Origin: DASRAA01 sp036512955
GTDB lineage: Bacteria; Acidobacteriota; Terriglobia; Terriglobales; Acidobacteriaceae
DNA length: 32,191 nt
NCBI GenBank assembly: GCA_036512955.1
Contig: DATBZX010000289.1
Span: 1-32,191, forward strand
Direction: 5' to 3'
The notes below the pieces were generated by a model. It made no database searches, was not told the DNA's origin, and worked only from the letters and a program-made list of their open reading frames with translations. Shown here one piece after another: positions 14,934-22,774 of the stretch. The stretch's first letter is position 1; every line of letters starts with the position of its first letter. The translations under genes and the position numbers were made by a program.

Positions 14934-14987
14934 GTTTCGAGTGAAACGCGATCCCAATTATTCGAAAGACGCGAATGATTGGAGCAC
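14934..14987 (+). repeat. Two-hairpin element, copy B
   Basis: This has the same architecture as copy A: GTTTC-GAGT-GAAAC, then an 11-bp stem pairing 14954-14964 with 14972-14982, then GAGCAC. It lies 19 bp before the start of the next small secreted gene, so it probably falls in that gene's leader. Confidence 0.6.
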
Positions 14988-15005
14988 CCGAGAGAGGTAC
15001 AGATT

Positions 15006-15320
15006 ATGCGCAACTCATACCGCCCCATGGGGTGGTTTTTTTGTTTGCTGATGATGATGGCAGTTGCGACCGTAGGGATGCCGCAGACGAGCGGTCCGGC
15101 GCTAACGCAAGTGGTGGAAGGACTGTTCGGACACCAGACGGGAGCGGTGAAGAAGAACGCCGCGCTGACGCTGGTGCAGACGGCCATCTCGGCAACGGAT
15201 GCAATTGCCGGCAAGGACGTTGTTGATGCCGGCAAGTTTCAGGATGGACTGAGCAAGGTTATTGATGGCGTGGTGCAATGCCTGAACGCGTCGGCGTGGT
15301 CGAAGGCGAAGTCGGCGTGA
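15006..15320 (+). CDS. Small secreted or membrane-anchored protein
   Basis: This 104-aa protein has an N-terminal hydrophobic segment (PMGWFFCLLMMMAVATVGMP, about residues 7-26) that reads as a signal peptide or anchor. The remainder is Ala-rich and probably helical (TQVVEGLFGHQTGAVKKNAA). I know no family for it. ATG 15006 follows AGAGG by 8 nt; an in-frame TTG at 14979 would place the start inside hairpin II of copy B and is unlikely. Its leader carries the two-hairpin element, which may regulate it. It has a single cysteine and no catalytic motif. Confidence 0.6.
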   Translation: MRNSYRPMGWFFCLLMMMAVATVGMPQTSGPALTQVVEGLFGHQTGAVKKNAALTLVQTAISATDAIAGKDVVDAGKFQDGLSKVIDGVVQCLNASAWSKAKSA

Positions 15321-15396
15321 GCGTACGCTCCCGCGGCTGGCGGTTGAGAGTTGCGGGAGCGTTGCCGTATGGTGGTGGATTGAGGTCGGAACAGGC

Positions 15397-15777
15397 ATGA
15401 AACATTTTCTGATGGTCGCCGCGTGCGTGGCAGCGCTGGGATGGAGTTGCGTTGCGCAGGCTCCGGCGGCGACGACAGGCAAGAACACAACGTTGATCGG
15501 CTGCCTGACAGGCCCGGACGCCGACGATCGCTACACGCTGACCAGCATGCAGCATCGCATGGGCGTGGAAGTGGTGGGCATCGATGAATTGAAAACCGGT
15601 GCGGGCGGAAAAGTGAAGTTGACGGGGTCGTGGGAGCCGTTGCCCGGAGCCGAAACGAAGAAGGGCGACGCATCGCAACGCTTCAAGGCGACCGCTGTGA
15701 GCGTGATCGAGGAGCGGTGCACGGCACCGAGTCCGACCACTCCGGTGAGCAAGAAGAAAGAGCAGAAGAAGCAGTGA
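15397..15777 (+). CDS. Small secreted protein, lysine-rich tail
   Basis: This 126-aa protein begins with a signal peptide (MKHFLMVAACVAALGWSCVAQA). The mature domain includes LIGCLTGPDADDRYTLTSMQ and GKVKLTGSWEPLPG and ends with a basic tail (SKKKEQKKQ). The CLTG opening followed by a TL(T/V) strand resembles a type of small acidobacterial exported protein of unknown role. Two cysteines (in GCLTG and EERC) might form a disulfide after export. The ribosome site is weak. The composite repeat begins right after its stop codon. Confidence 0.68.
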   Translation: MKHFLMVAACVAALGWSCVAQAPAATTGKNTTLIGCLTGPDADDRYTLTSMQHRMGVEVVGIDELKTGAGGKVKLTGSWEPLPGAETKKGDASQRFKATAVSVIEERCTAPSPTTPVSKKKEQKKQ

Positions 15778-15778
15778 G

Positions 15779-16099
15779 TCCCGGCAGGGACGGCATATCA
15801 AAGCCCACCGTTTCAACGGTGGGGATGGCAATCGTCAAGAAGCGAGTCTCGGAGGTCGCCGCGGCGACCGAAGAGACAGCACATGGCGAGGTTCATATTC
15901 CTTCCCTTCGCCGCTAACGCGGCTCCGGGACTCGGGGGTTATTCGCAGCCTCCCCAGTGCTGAAGCACTGGGCTTTGATATGTCGGCCCTCCGGGCCTGT
16001 GGAGAGGAGAGGACTCCCCGCCCTAGCCAAAACCGGGCTAGAACGGGGCAGCCAGGCACCCACCTTCAGATTTCTGCACGAAGGGGAGCGGGGCGGGCC
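15779..16099. repeat. Composite REP-like repeat, copy 1
   Basis: This is a block of nested palindromes: CCCACCG/CGGTGGG, a GTCGCCGCGGCGAC core, CCCAGTGCT/AGCACTGGG, then CCGCCCTAGCC with CTAGAACGGGGC. Outer words GGGACGGCATATCAAAGCCC and the reverse complement of GGGCTTTGATATGTCGGCCC bracket it. It recurs about 372 bp later. No reading frame is supported. Confidence 0.75.
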
Positions 16100-16150
16100 G
16101 TCATCCACACATCTTGCGCAGGATGAGACTCGGTAACCAGAAAACGCCCG

Positions 16151-16484
16151 TCCCGGCAGGGACGGCATATCAAAGCCCACCGTTTCAACGGTGGGGATGG
16201 CAATCGTCAAGAAGCGAGTCCCGGAGGTCGCCGCGGCGACCGAAGGGACGGCACATGGCGGTCTTCATAATTTCTTCCCTTCGCCGCTAACGCGGCTCCG
16301 GGACTCGGTTTGAATTGGCTGCCCATCCCCAGTGCTAAAGCACTGGGCTTTGATATGTCAGCCCTCCGGGCTTGTAGAAGAGAAATCCCCGCCCCGGTAA
16401 ATCTGCCGGATAGCCTGCCCTGAGCGAAGTCGAAGGGGGCACCCACCTTCAGATTTCTGCGCGAGAGAGAGCGCGGGGCGGGCC
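16151..16484. repeat. Composite REP-like repeat, copy 2
   Basis: This is a second copy in the same orientation. Its first ~75 bases are almost identical to copy 1, then it diverges with small indels while keeping all palindromes. The 3' end also holds GCCCTGAGCGAAGTCGAAGG, a common dispersed word. It borders the start of the AT-richer nrdJ operon region. Confidence 0.75.
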
Positions 16485-16505
16485 ACCGGCCGCCACTCGG
16501 CTGCG

Positions 16506-17666
16506 CTACGCGGAGGCCGACCTTTTGTTCGCATAGTACTGGGCCTTAATGAAGTCGTACTTTCTCAATAGGGGTACGAGCGAATAAGACACGGCCTCCA
16601 GCTTTTTGACCAGAGGTTGCGACTCAAATTGGTGCATTGTGTCCTTGCTGAAACCTGCGTGCTCAACAATACTCGCACCAAATACGGCCTTAAACTTCTC
16701 AGCATCTTGAAACGAGACGTGAATGGCACCGCAGCGAACGGGCTCCATATACCGCTTGCCGAGAGGCACAGGTATTATCAGGAAGGCATCGTAATCCTGG
16801 TCACGCTCTTCCCAGTATTCGCTGAACGATACTTTCTTCTTAAATTCTTGGCCGAGAGCCTGTCGGAAGCTTTCCGGCACCGAACCAGCATCGCCGTCAA
16901 GCAGAAGATTGTCCGCAGAGTTCTTCCACCCTTTCAAATACCATCTAGGTTCGCCCAGCATCACAGCAAACCATGCGACAGATTTCTTCTGAAACTTCTT
17001 GTCCATGCTCTTTTCATCTCTCGACACGTATCTTAGTGCCGTTACTTGCGCGTTGTTTGATGCCGCTTCGCCTTTCCCTTCGTCTTGGTCTCCGCGCGAG
17101 ACCACGCTAATGCTAACGCGAACGTCCAGGTCTGGCTGTCCCGCTGTCTCGCGTATCATTTCTTTCATCGCTTGACAAAGTCGCCGGCAAACAGACTCTA
17201 TCATTTCCTGATATGTCCCCACTTCGTCGACCAGTTCCTGCGTTCGCATTTGGTTTTTGCCTCGGATCAGATTCAGGCAAGTGTCTCGTCTGACGACCTC
17301 GATGACGCGCCCGCGACCGAACATGATTTCAGCTCGATCAGCTTCGAGATTTGCGTTCGCCCTAGCAAACCAAAATAGAATGATAAAAAAGAAGATTACG
17401 AACGAGATTACATAGGATTTCAGAATCAAAGGTTGCACCGCTGGATCCGACTTCATCAGGTTACTAACAATGTCGGCCACCACTGATCCTGCAAGTCCGG
17501 CCAGCGCCGTCTTTCCGAACCGCGATTTGAAGGGATCAAGCTCAGCTTCTTCGGCGTCCGATTTGATCCGCCAGATGCTCACTATAGTGATATAGGCGAA
17601 AAACAGACCGAGCAGGGCTCCCATGAGCACCGGCACGCACTCTTTGACAACCTCCAAGTAAGCCAT
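16506..17666 (-). CDS. Three-helix membrane protein with cytoplasmic sensor-like domain
   Basis: This 386-aa protein of unknown family has three hydrophobic segments in its first 105 residues (about 10-33 VPVLMGALLGLFFAYITIVS; 50-70, weaker; 80-101 LILKSYVISFVIFFFIILFW). A soluble region of ~280 residues follows with a helical linker and an alpha/beta part (VAWFAVMLGEPRWYL; DAFLIIPVPLGKRYMEPVRC) faintly like a GAF domain. It is the last gene of an operon with an NDT-fold-like protein and a class II ribonucleotide reductase, 22 bp after the former. It is more AT-rich than its surroundings, suggesting transfer. It might be a membrane effector or sensor, which is speculation. Confidence 0.7.
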   Translation of the reverse strand: MAYLEVVKECVPVLMGALLGLFFAYITIVSIWRIKSDAEEAELDPFKSRFGKTALAGLAGSVVADIVSNLMKSDPAVQPLILKSYVISFVIFFFIILFWFARANANLEADRAEIMFGRGRVIEVVRRDTCLNLIRGKNQMRTQELVDEVGTYQEMIESVCRRLCQAMKEMIRETAGQPDLDVRVSISVVSRGDQDEGKGEAASNNAQVTALRYVSRDEKSMDKKFQKKSVAWFAVMLGEPRWYLKGWKNSADNLLLDGDAGSVPESFRQALGQEFKKKVSFSEYWEERDQDYDAFLIIPVPLGKRYMEPVRCGAIHVSFQDAEKFKAVFGASIVEHAGFSKDTMHQFESQPLVKKLEAVSYSLVPLLRKYDFIKAQYYANKRSASA

Positions 17667-17688
17667 TCTGCACGCCTTTCTGCAGCCA

Positions 17689-18282
17689 CTACTCTAATTG
17701 ACATAATACTTCGTTTAGCTTCGGCACAGAAAAACCTTCTGCCTCAAGTTCGGTGATGGCCATGGCGATATCATGTCGCGCCTGCTTCACAGGTAATCGT
17801 CTCCCGTCGCTGTCGAATACGGGAATACCGTGCTGCACGCTCCTCAGATATTCGAGCGTGCAGCCATTACTAAACTGCCAGCCGTCGTTAAAGTAGCTAG
17901 CATTGCACTTGTCTGTTATCACCTTCACCCACAGCTGGAGATACTCGTCCTGGCCCCAGCCCTTCACAAAGAGCGGATTTGGGCTGATCACCAGAGGGAA
18001 ACCTAGCCCGCGCAGCTTACGAGCGAACGTAACGCCCTTATCTATATTGGGCAAGAGCAGCTGGGTGTTATAGCGGGTCCCAAGCGCCTTTTTCAATCCC
18101 TCCGCCGTAAGGACCTTCGAGTCGCGACAGAGCTCGTAGAAACGCTTCCCAGTGGTAAACTCTGAACTCGCATACACGGCTTCTCGATCGAAGATCATGC
18201 AATCAAGCGAAGAAAGCACAGGGTCCATACTCACGTGCGTCGCGGGCAAATCGGACAAGTCCTTTGAATTATTGATTGCCAC
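17689..18282 (-). CDS. Nucleoside 2-deoxyribosyltransferase-fold-like protein
   Basis: This 197-aa protein is not recognised with certainty. The middle (LLPNIDKGVTFARKLRGLGF then PLVISPNPLFVKGWGQDEYL) and the stretch YFNDGWQFSNGCTLEYL (130-146) resemble the nucleoside 2-deoxyribosyltransferase/DUF4406 fold, whose usual pattern is Leu-Pro-Gly-Trp-Glu-X-Ser-X-Gly-Ala-X3-Glu. Here Trp135, Ser138, Gly140 and Glu144 align, with Glu144 as the possible nucleophile. GIPVFDSDG follows as expected. GTG 18282 has GGAG six bases upstream and lies 11 bp after nrdJ. Its place behind a ribonucleotide reductase supports a nucleotide-related role. Activity is inferred. Confidence 0.6.
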   Translation of the reverse strand: MAINNSKDLSDLPATHVSMDPVLSSLDCMIFDREAVYASSEFTTGKRFYELCRDSKVLTAEGLKKALGTRYNTQLLLPNIDKGVTFARKLRGLGFPLVISPNPLFVKGWGQDEYLQLWVKVITDKCNASYFNDGWQFSNGCTLEYLRSVQHGIPVFDSDGRRLPVKQARHDIAMAITELEAEGFSVPKLNEVLCQLE

Positions 18283-18293
18283 CTCATTCTCCT

Positions 18294-20120
18294 TTACACA
18301 TTACAATATGTGTAGCCACATGCTCCACACGTGACACATCCAGATGCGTGTACCATGGTGCCGCTGCATTCGGGGCATATGTCGCTTGGTGGCGCAACGT
18401 CAGAGGTTATCTTGAGTACTTGCTGGTCTCTGCACCCGTCGCGATACACGGTGATGCCTTTGCATTGAAGCTGATCTGCGAGCAAGTAAGTCCTGCTGAC
18501 GTCATCTTTACTAGCTCCGTTGGAAAGATTCACGGTCTTGCTTACAGCACTGTCGACATGCCTTTGAAATGCCGCTTGCATTCTGACGTGCCATTCTGGC
18601 GCAACCTCATACGCGGTCACGAATAACCGACGCAGATGTTCGGGCATTTCTGTGATGTCACGAATCGATCCCGTCTCGACAATGCGCCGTCGAACATGAC
18701 TGGAAAGATGCGGAGCTGCTAGTTCCTCCAACAACGGATGCAGCGAGACGCGTGTCTCGGCCCCAAGCATGATCCTGGTATAGGTGAGCGCATACAGCGG
18801 CTCAATACCACTTGAACAGTTTGCCAACAGGCTTATGGTGCCTGTCGGAGCTACAGTTGAGACACTAGCGTTTCGACGTCTCTGCCGCTGGGCGAATACG
18901 CTCACTGCATAGTTCGGAAAATATCCCTTGATGTCTGCCAGCCGCTCGGATTCCCGCTCAGCTTCGGTCGACACGGTCATCATGATTTCTTCGCCGACAG
19001 CTAAGGCCGATTCGGAATCGTATACTATGCCCATACGAATAAGAAGATCAGCAAAGCCCATAACACCAACCCCGACTTTTCGGTTTGCCTTGGTCGTTGT
19101 CTCTATCTCGGGAATTGGATATTTGTTTGCATCGACAATGTCATCTAGGAAGCGAAGAGCAATTCGGGCTGTCTTGCGTAAGCGCTCATAGTCAACACCT
19201 CCGGTCGGAGCGACGAATCGGGACAAGTTGATTGAACCCAAAACACAAGATTCGTATGGAAGGAGGGGCTGCTCACCGCAGGGATTTGTCGCCTCGATAC
19301 TCCCGCGCGAGGGAGTCGGATTAGCGGCATTAATGCGATCAATGAAGAGCAGGCCGGGATCTCCGGACTTCCAGGCGGAGCCAACGATCAAGTCGAATAC
19401 ATGGCGAGCATTGATTCGAGCGGCTACCTCCTTTGTGCGTGGATTTACAAGTGCGTACTCCGCGTCATCGCGCACGCATTCCATAAAATGATCGGTGACA
19501 GCGACAGAGATGTTAAATGTTTTTAGAACATCTCCACCGACTTTCGTGTTTATGAACTCCAGAATGTCGGGATGATCGCAGCGCATTACCCCCATGTTCG
19601 CCCCGCTTCGAACGCCCCCGAGTCGAGTTACTTCGCAGGCGTAATCGAACAGGCGCATAAATGACACTGGGCCGCTGGAACTGCCTTTTGTGGTTGCAAC
19701 AAGATCATCCTTTGGCCTCAAGCTTGAAAATGAGAATCCCGTGCCACCGCCGCTTTTTTGAATCAATGCCATACTGCGAAGAGTTCCGAATATTGAACCC
19801 ATCGAGTCTTCTAAAGGCAAAACAAAGCACCCGGCGAGTTGCCCATCCGGCAACCCCGCATTGACTAGCGTCGGCGAATTGGGCAGGAACTCAAGCGAAT
19901 ACATGGCACGAAAGAAATCCTTAGCAAGCCGATGCACCTCTGCTTCTGAACAGTGCGATCGCTCAACCTTCGCTACCTCCCATGCGACACGACCGAACAT
20001 CTCCTCCGGAGTCTCAACTGGCTCGCCGGCGGCGTTTCGCCGCAAGATACGCTTTGAGAGGACTCTTGCGGCAACGTCAGAAAATGCGGGTTCGGGAATC
20101 AACGTCTCAGAAGTTTCCAT
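18294..20120 (-). CDS. nrdJ: Class II (cobalamin-dependent) ribonucleotide reductase
   Basis: NrdJ reduces ribonucleotides to deoxyribonucleotides using adenosylcobalamin and needs no oxygen. The 608-aa protein has the redox cysteine pair Cys98 (GQLAGCFVLP) and Cys292 (ESCVLGSINL), and the finger loop ATNPCGEQPL with Asn279, thiyl Cys281 and Glu283. The 11-residue spacing of Cys281 to Cys292 is as in short NrdJ enzymes. APTGTISLLANCSSGIEPL is the phosphate-binding region. The C-terminus is a Cys-rich zinc ribbon (CPECSGTMVH, CVTCGACGYTYC). There is no ATP cone. I chose ATG 20120; a TTG at 20186 extends the frame. AT-richer codons and flanking repeats suggest an acquired copy. Confidence 0.92.
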   Translation of the reverse strand: METSETLIPEPAFSDVAARVLSKRILRRNAAGEPVETPEEMFGRVAWEVAKVERSHCSEAEVHRLAKDFFRAMYSLEFLPNSPTLVNAGLPDGQLAGCFVLPLEDSMGSIFGTLRSMALIQKSGGGTGFSFSSLRPKDDLVATTKGSSSGPVSFMRLFDYACEVTRLGGVRSGANMGVMRCDHPDILEFINTKVGGDVLKTFNISVAVTDHFMECVRDDAEYALVNPRTKEVAARINARHVFDLIVGSAWKSGDPGLLFIDRINAANPTPSRGSIEATNPCGEQPLLPYESCVLGSINLSRFVAPTGGVDYERLRKTARIALRFLDDIVDANKYPIPEIETTTKANRKVGVGVMGFADLLIRMGIVYDSESALAVGEEIMMTVSTEAERESERLADIKGYFPNYAVSVFAQRQRRRNASVSTVAPTGTISLLANCSSGIEPLYALTYTRIMLGAETRVSLHPLLEELAAPHLSSHVRRRIVETGSIRDITEMPEHLRRLFVTAYEVAPEWHVRMQAAFQRHVDSAVSKTVNLSNGASKDDVSRTYLLADQLQCKGITVYRDGCRDQQVLKITSDVAPPSDICPECSGTMVHASGCVTCGACGYTYCNV

Positions 20121-20642
20121 AGGGGTAATCGCTGGTTGGACGCATTTTAACTGATCTGGTGCGCGACAGCATCCGATCCTGTACAAATCGGAAAGTGCAG
20201 TGCGCGGCCGGACCAGAATTGCCGGTCGTTGGCAATTCTGGGGCTTCAGCCCGACACCTCGGCAAGTTGGTTACTTTCGTTTTCCCCGCCCTTCCAATTT
20301 CGCTGGCTCATCCGCTGCAGCCGCCGCACTGTACATCCAGAGGAGAAAGGATTTGTGTCTATACTTCGTCCCCGCGCCCAGGCTGCGGACGAAAGACGCT
20401 CGTCGTTATCCGGCCGGGGCTGAAGCCCCTTCGAATGTCGCTGGCTGAATTCACCGGCCTAAAGGCCGGTGCTTCCACCAAAACTCCCGCTTAACCGTTC
20501 GACTTCGCTCACGGTTGAACGGGGCGCCCGGCCGCGGTATTGCGAGCAAAAGGGGTCCTTCGACTGCGCTCGTCGCCGCGGCGACTCGCTTCGCTCAGGA
20601 TGACACCGGGTACAAACTGACCCTACCGCTGACCGCACCGCG
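20121..20642. repeat. Intergenic block of REP-like palindromes
   Basis: No gene is supported. Palindromes include CCAGAATTGCC/GGCAATTCTGG (20213-20241, perfect 11-bp stem), GGGGCTGAAGCCCC (20416-20429), CACCGGCCTAAAGGCCGGTG (20452-20471) and AACCGT/ACGGTT arms near 20493-20518. Near 20560-20603 a dispersed word of the type CTTCGACTGCGCTCG...TCGCTCAGGATGAC occurs. The nrdJ promoter should lie at 20121-20190 (TAAAAT on the minus strand near 20146). Confidence 0.65.
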
Positions 20643-22013
20643 CTACTGAATGTAGTCGCTCTCGGCGGCCAAGTTTTCGAAGCGCGTTGACGAGTGCTTG
20701 AACGCCAGCTTGATGAGGCCGGTGGGGCCGTTGCGTTGTTTGGCTATGATCACCTCGGCGATGCCTTCGAGGTCGGGATCGTCCTTCTTATAGACCTCTT
20801 CGCGGAAGATGAAGGCCACGACGTCGGCGTCCTGCTCGATGGAGCCGGATTCGCGCAGGTCGGAGAGTTGCGGACGATGGTCGCCTCCGCGGCTTTCGGG
20901 AGCGCGGCTTAACTGCGAGAGCGCTACGACCGGGACCTTCAACTCCTTGGCGACGGCTTTGAGTCCGCGCGAGATGGCCGAAACTTCCTGGGTGCGGTTC
21001 TCGAAGCGCTTGCCGCCGATGGGCACGGCTGACATGAGCTGCAGGTAGTCGACGATGATCACGTCGAGGCGGCCTTCCTGCTGCTTGAGGCGACGGGCCT
21101 TGGAGCGCATTTCGGTCACCGAGATGCCGGGCGTGTCGTCGATGAAGAGGCGCGCCTGCATGAGGCCTTCCATGGCGTGGGTGAGCTTCTGCATGTCTTC
21201 TTTGCCGAGGAAGCCGGTGCGCAGCTTGTGCGAGTCGACCTGGGCGTGCGAGGCGAGCATGCGCATGAGCAGCGCTTCCTTCGACATTTCGAGCGAGAAG
21301 ACGCCGACTACTTTGCCGTCGAGGATGGCGGCGTTTTCGGCGATGTTCATGGCCAGCGCGGTTTTGCCCATCGAGGGGCGGGCGGCGATGATGACGAGAT
21401 CGCTGGGCTGGAAGCCGCTGGTCATCTTGTCGAGCATGGTGTAGTGGGTGGCAAGTCCGGTGATCTCCTGGCCGCGGGCGTAGAGTTCGTCGAGCGAGCC
21501 GAAGGAGCCTTTGACGATGGAGGGAATGTCGCTGAAGCCCTGTCCGAGACGGTTCTCGGAGAGTTGGAAGATTCCCTGCTCGGCGCGGTTGATGACCTCT
21601 TCGGCTTCGTCGGAGTGGTCGATGGCTTCGGCGATGGCCAGTTGCGCAATGTTGATGAGTCCGCGCAGCAACGACTTGTTGCGCACGATGCGGACGTAGT
21701 GCTCGATGCTGGGTCGGTCGGGAACGCCGTCGATGAGCGACGACAGATAGGCGACACCGCCGATGGCTTCGACCTCCTTGCGGCGATCGAGTTCCTCGGC
21801 GAGGGTAATCATGTCGACGGGACGGCCGGTGTCCTGCAGATCGCGCATGCGCGAGAAGATGCGGCGGTGGGCGTCGAGCGAGAAGTCGTCGGGCTTGAGT
21901 TCGGCGACCTGGTCGTAGAGCAGGCTGTCGAGCAGGATCGCGCCAAGGATGGAGCGCTCGGCTTCGATGCTGGCGGGGAGTCCGCGTTCAAGACTGTAGT
22001 CGGTGGTTGCCAT
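20643..22013 (-). CDS. dnaB: Replicative DNA helicase
   Basis: DnaB is the hexameric 5'-3' helicase at the replication fork. The 456-aa protein has the N-terminal primase-interaction domain (about 8-110; LPASIEAERSILGAILLD) and the RecA-like motor (about 180-450). Walker A is ARPSMGKTA (211-219), Walker B is DVIIVDYLQL, and motif LSQLSRAPESRGGDHRPQLS followed by LRESGSIEQDADVV is characteristic. No intein is present. ATG 22013 is chosen because the family starts there; a TTG at 22058 adds 15 residues without a better ribosome site. It lies downstream of rnpB on the same strand. Core gene, high confidence. Confidence 0.96.
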   Translation of the reverse strand: MATTDYSLERGLPASIEAERSILGAILLDSLLYDQVAELKPDDFSLDAHRRIFSRMRDLQDTGRPVDMITLAEELDRRKEVEAIGGVAYLSSLIDGVPDRPSIEHYVRIVRNKSLLRGLINIAQLAIAEAIDHSDEAEEVINRAEQGIFQLSENRLGQGFSDIPSIVKGSFGSLDELYARGQEITGLATHYTMLDKMTSGFQPSDLVIIAARPSMGKTALAMNIAENAAILDGKVVGVFSLEMSKEALLMRMLASHAQVDSHKLRTGFLGKEDMQKLTHAMEGLMQARLFIDDTPGISVTEMRSKARRLKQQEGRLDVIIVDYLQLMSAVPIGGKRFENRTQEVSAISRGLKAVAKELKVPVVALSQLSRAPESRGGDHRPQLSDLRESGSIEQDADVVAFIFREEVYKKDDPDLEGIAEVIIAKQRNGPTGLIKLAFKHSSTRFENLAAESDYIQ

Positions 22014-22123
22014 CGGGACGGGTTGTATCAGGTTAGCGAGGGCAGCAGGATCGCGCAATGACGATTCAGGTAATCAGAGCGGTTCGTCAGAGGATTTCTC
22101 TCTATTTCCTGTGCGGGGCTGTG

Positions 22124-22158
22124 AAAAACAGGGACCGAGTGGCGAGAACTTCTGTCCC
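22124..22158 (-). terminator. Weak terminator after RNase P RNA
   Basis: On the minus strand GGGAC (22158-22154) can pair with GTCCC (22135-22131) across a long loop, with TTTTT at 22128-22124. It lies 14 bp past the RNA's P1 helix. The stem is short, so confidence is low. Confidence 0.35.
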
Positions 22159-22171
22159 CCGAAAAATTTTC

Positions 22172-22743
22172 GATAGCTGCCGGGCCTGTAAGCCGAATTC
22201 TGTATGCCGCTCCTTCTCTTCGCGGTGGACCTGGGTGCCCCATCCCAGCTTCTTTTGCCGGGGTGGGGATTTTCCCGCCACTGGTCTTTCCCGCCCTACC
22301 GCCAAAAGAAGGCGGTAGAACGGGGCACCCAGCGGGGTCTCACCGATCGAAGACAAGGAGCGGCATGACGGTCATTCCTCTAGGCCGTACATTGCTGCAC
22401 GGCTCCAGCGACCTACCCGGAAGTTGTGACGCACCGAGCCGGCACGTCTGTCCCGATGGACCGTCCTCCCCTATTTGGTCTTGCTCCGTGTGGGGTTTTC
22501 CCTGCCACCGCCATTACTGGCGGAGCGGTGCGCTCTTACCGCACCTTTTCACCCTTACCCCGATTGCTCGAGGCGGTATATTTTCTGTGGCACTTTCCGT
22601 AAACGGCCCTTGAAGGCCGCCCCCCGGACGTTATCCGGCACACCGCTCTGTGGAGTTCGGACTTTCCTCTCCCCGCCTGCGCAGCCTGGGCCGTGGGCTC
22701 AGCGTCCGCAGACCGGCAGCGACCGTCCGGCCCAGCAGCTAAC
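22172..22743 (-). ncRNA. rnpB: RNase P RNA, type A, with enlarged P19
   Basis: This is the catalytic RNA that trims the 5' ends of pre-tRNAs. Minus-strand landmarks are GAGGAAAGTCCGAACTCC near the 5' end, GGGTGAAAAGGTGCGG and GTAAGAGCGCACCGC, GGAGCAAGACCAAATAGG, GGCCTAGAGGAATGACCGTC, and ACAGAATTCGGCTTAC at the 3' end. P1 is a 13-bp helix between 22741-22729 and 22186-22174 with one G-U. At about 570 nt it is far longer than the usual 350-420. The excess is in P19: a 12-bp stem (22204-22215 with 22355-22366) holds a GGGGCACCC-type palindromic repeat. A TATAAT lies 7 bp upstream of the 5' end. Confidence 0.93.
22232..22331. repeat. REP-like palindrome inside the rnpB P19 helix
   Basis: The outer arms TGGGTGCCCC (22232-22241) and GGGGCACCCA (22322-22331) are perfect reverse complements. 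Inside, CTACCGCC (22296-22303) pairs perfectly with GGCGGTAG (22311-22318). The order CCGCCCTA, hairpin, TAGAACGGGGCA, CCCA is shared with 16018-16063 in the composite repeat. Confidence 0.7.
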
Positions 22744-22749
22744 TAGACT

Positions 22750-22755
22750 ATTATA
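22750..22755 (-). promoter_or_regulatory. rnpB promoter -10
   Basis: A consensus TATAAT on the minus strand is seven bases before the predicted RNA start. The -35 position falls at or inside the 3' end of the McrC-like gene and matches consensus poorly. Confidence 0.65.
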
Positions 22756-22774
22756 GATGCAGTTGGCGTACCGA

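Noticed and set aside
14335..14987. Assigning the two-hairpin element to a known riboswitch class.
   Set aside because: I could not match it to any consensus I remember (mini-ykkC, c-di-GMP, preQ1, SAM types). Without a covariance search any name would be a guess.
15779..16484. A possible CRISPR array.
   Set aside because: There are only two long, imperfect direct copies, with no short regularly spaced repeats and no cas genes.
20121..20190. A cobalamin riboswitch ahead of the B12-dependent nrdJ.
   Set aside because: The leader is short and no B12-box-like sequence (GCCACTG-type) is visible near the start.
21177..22061. A 294-codon plus-strand frame opposite dnaB.
   Set aside because: It is a shadow of dnaB codons: Val/Gly/Glu/Asp-rich low complexity, with no family and no ribosome site.
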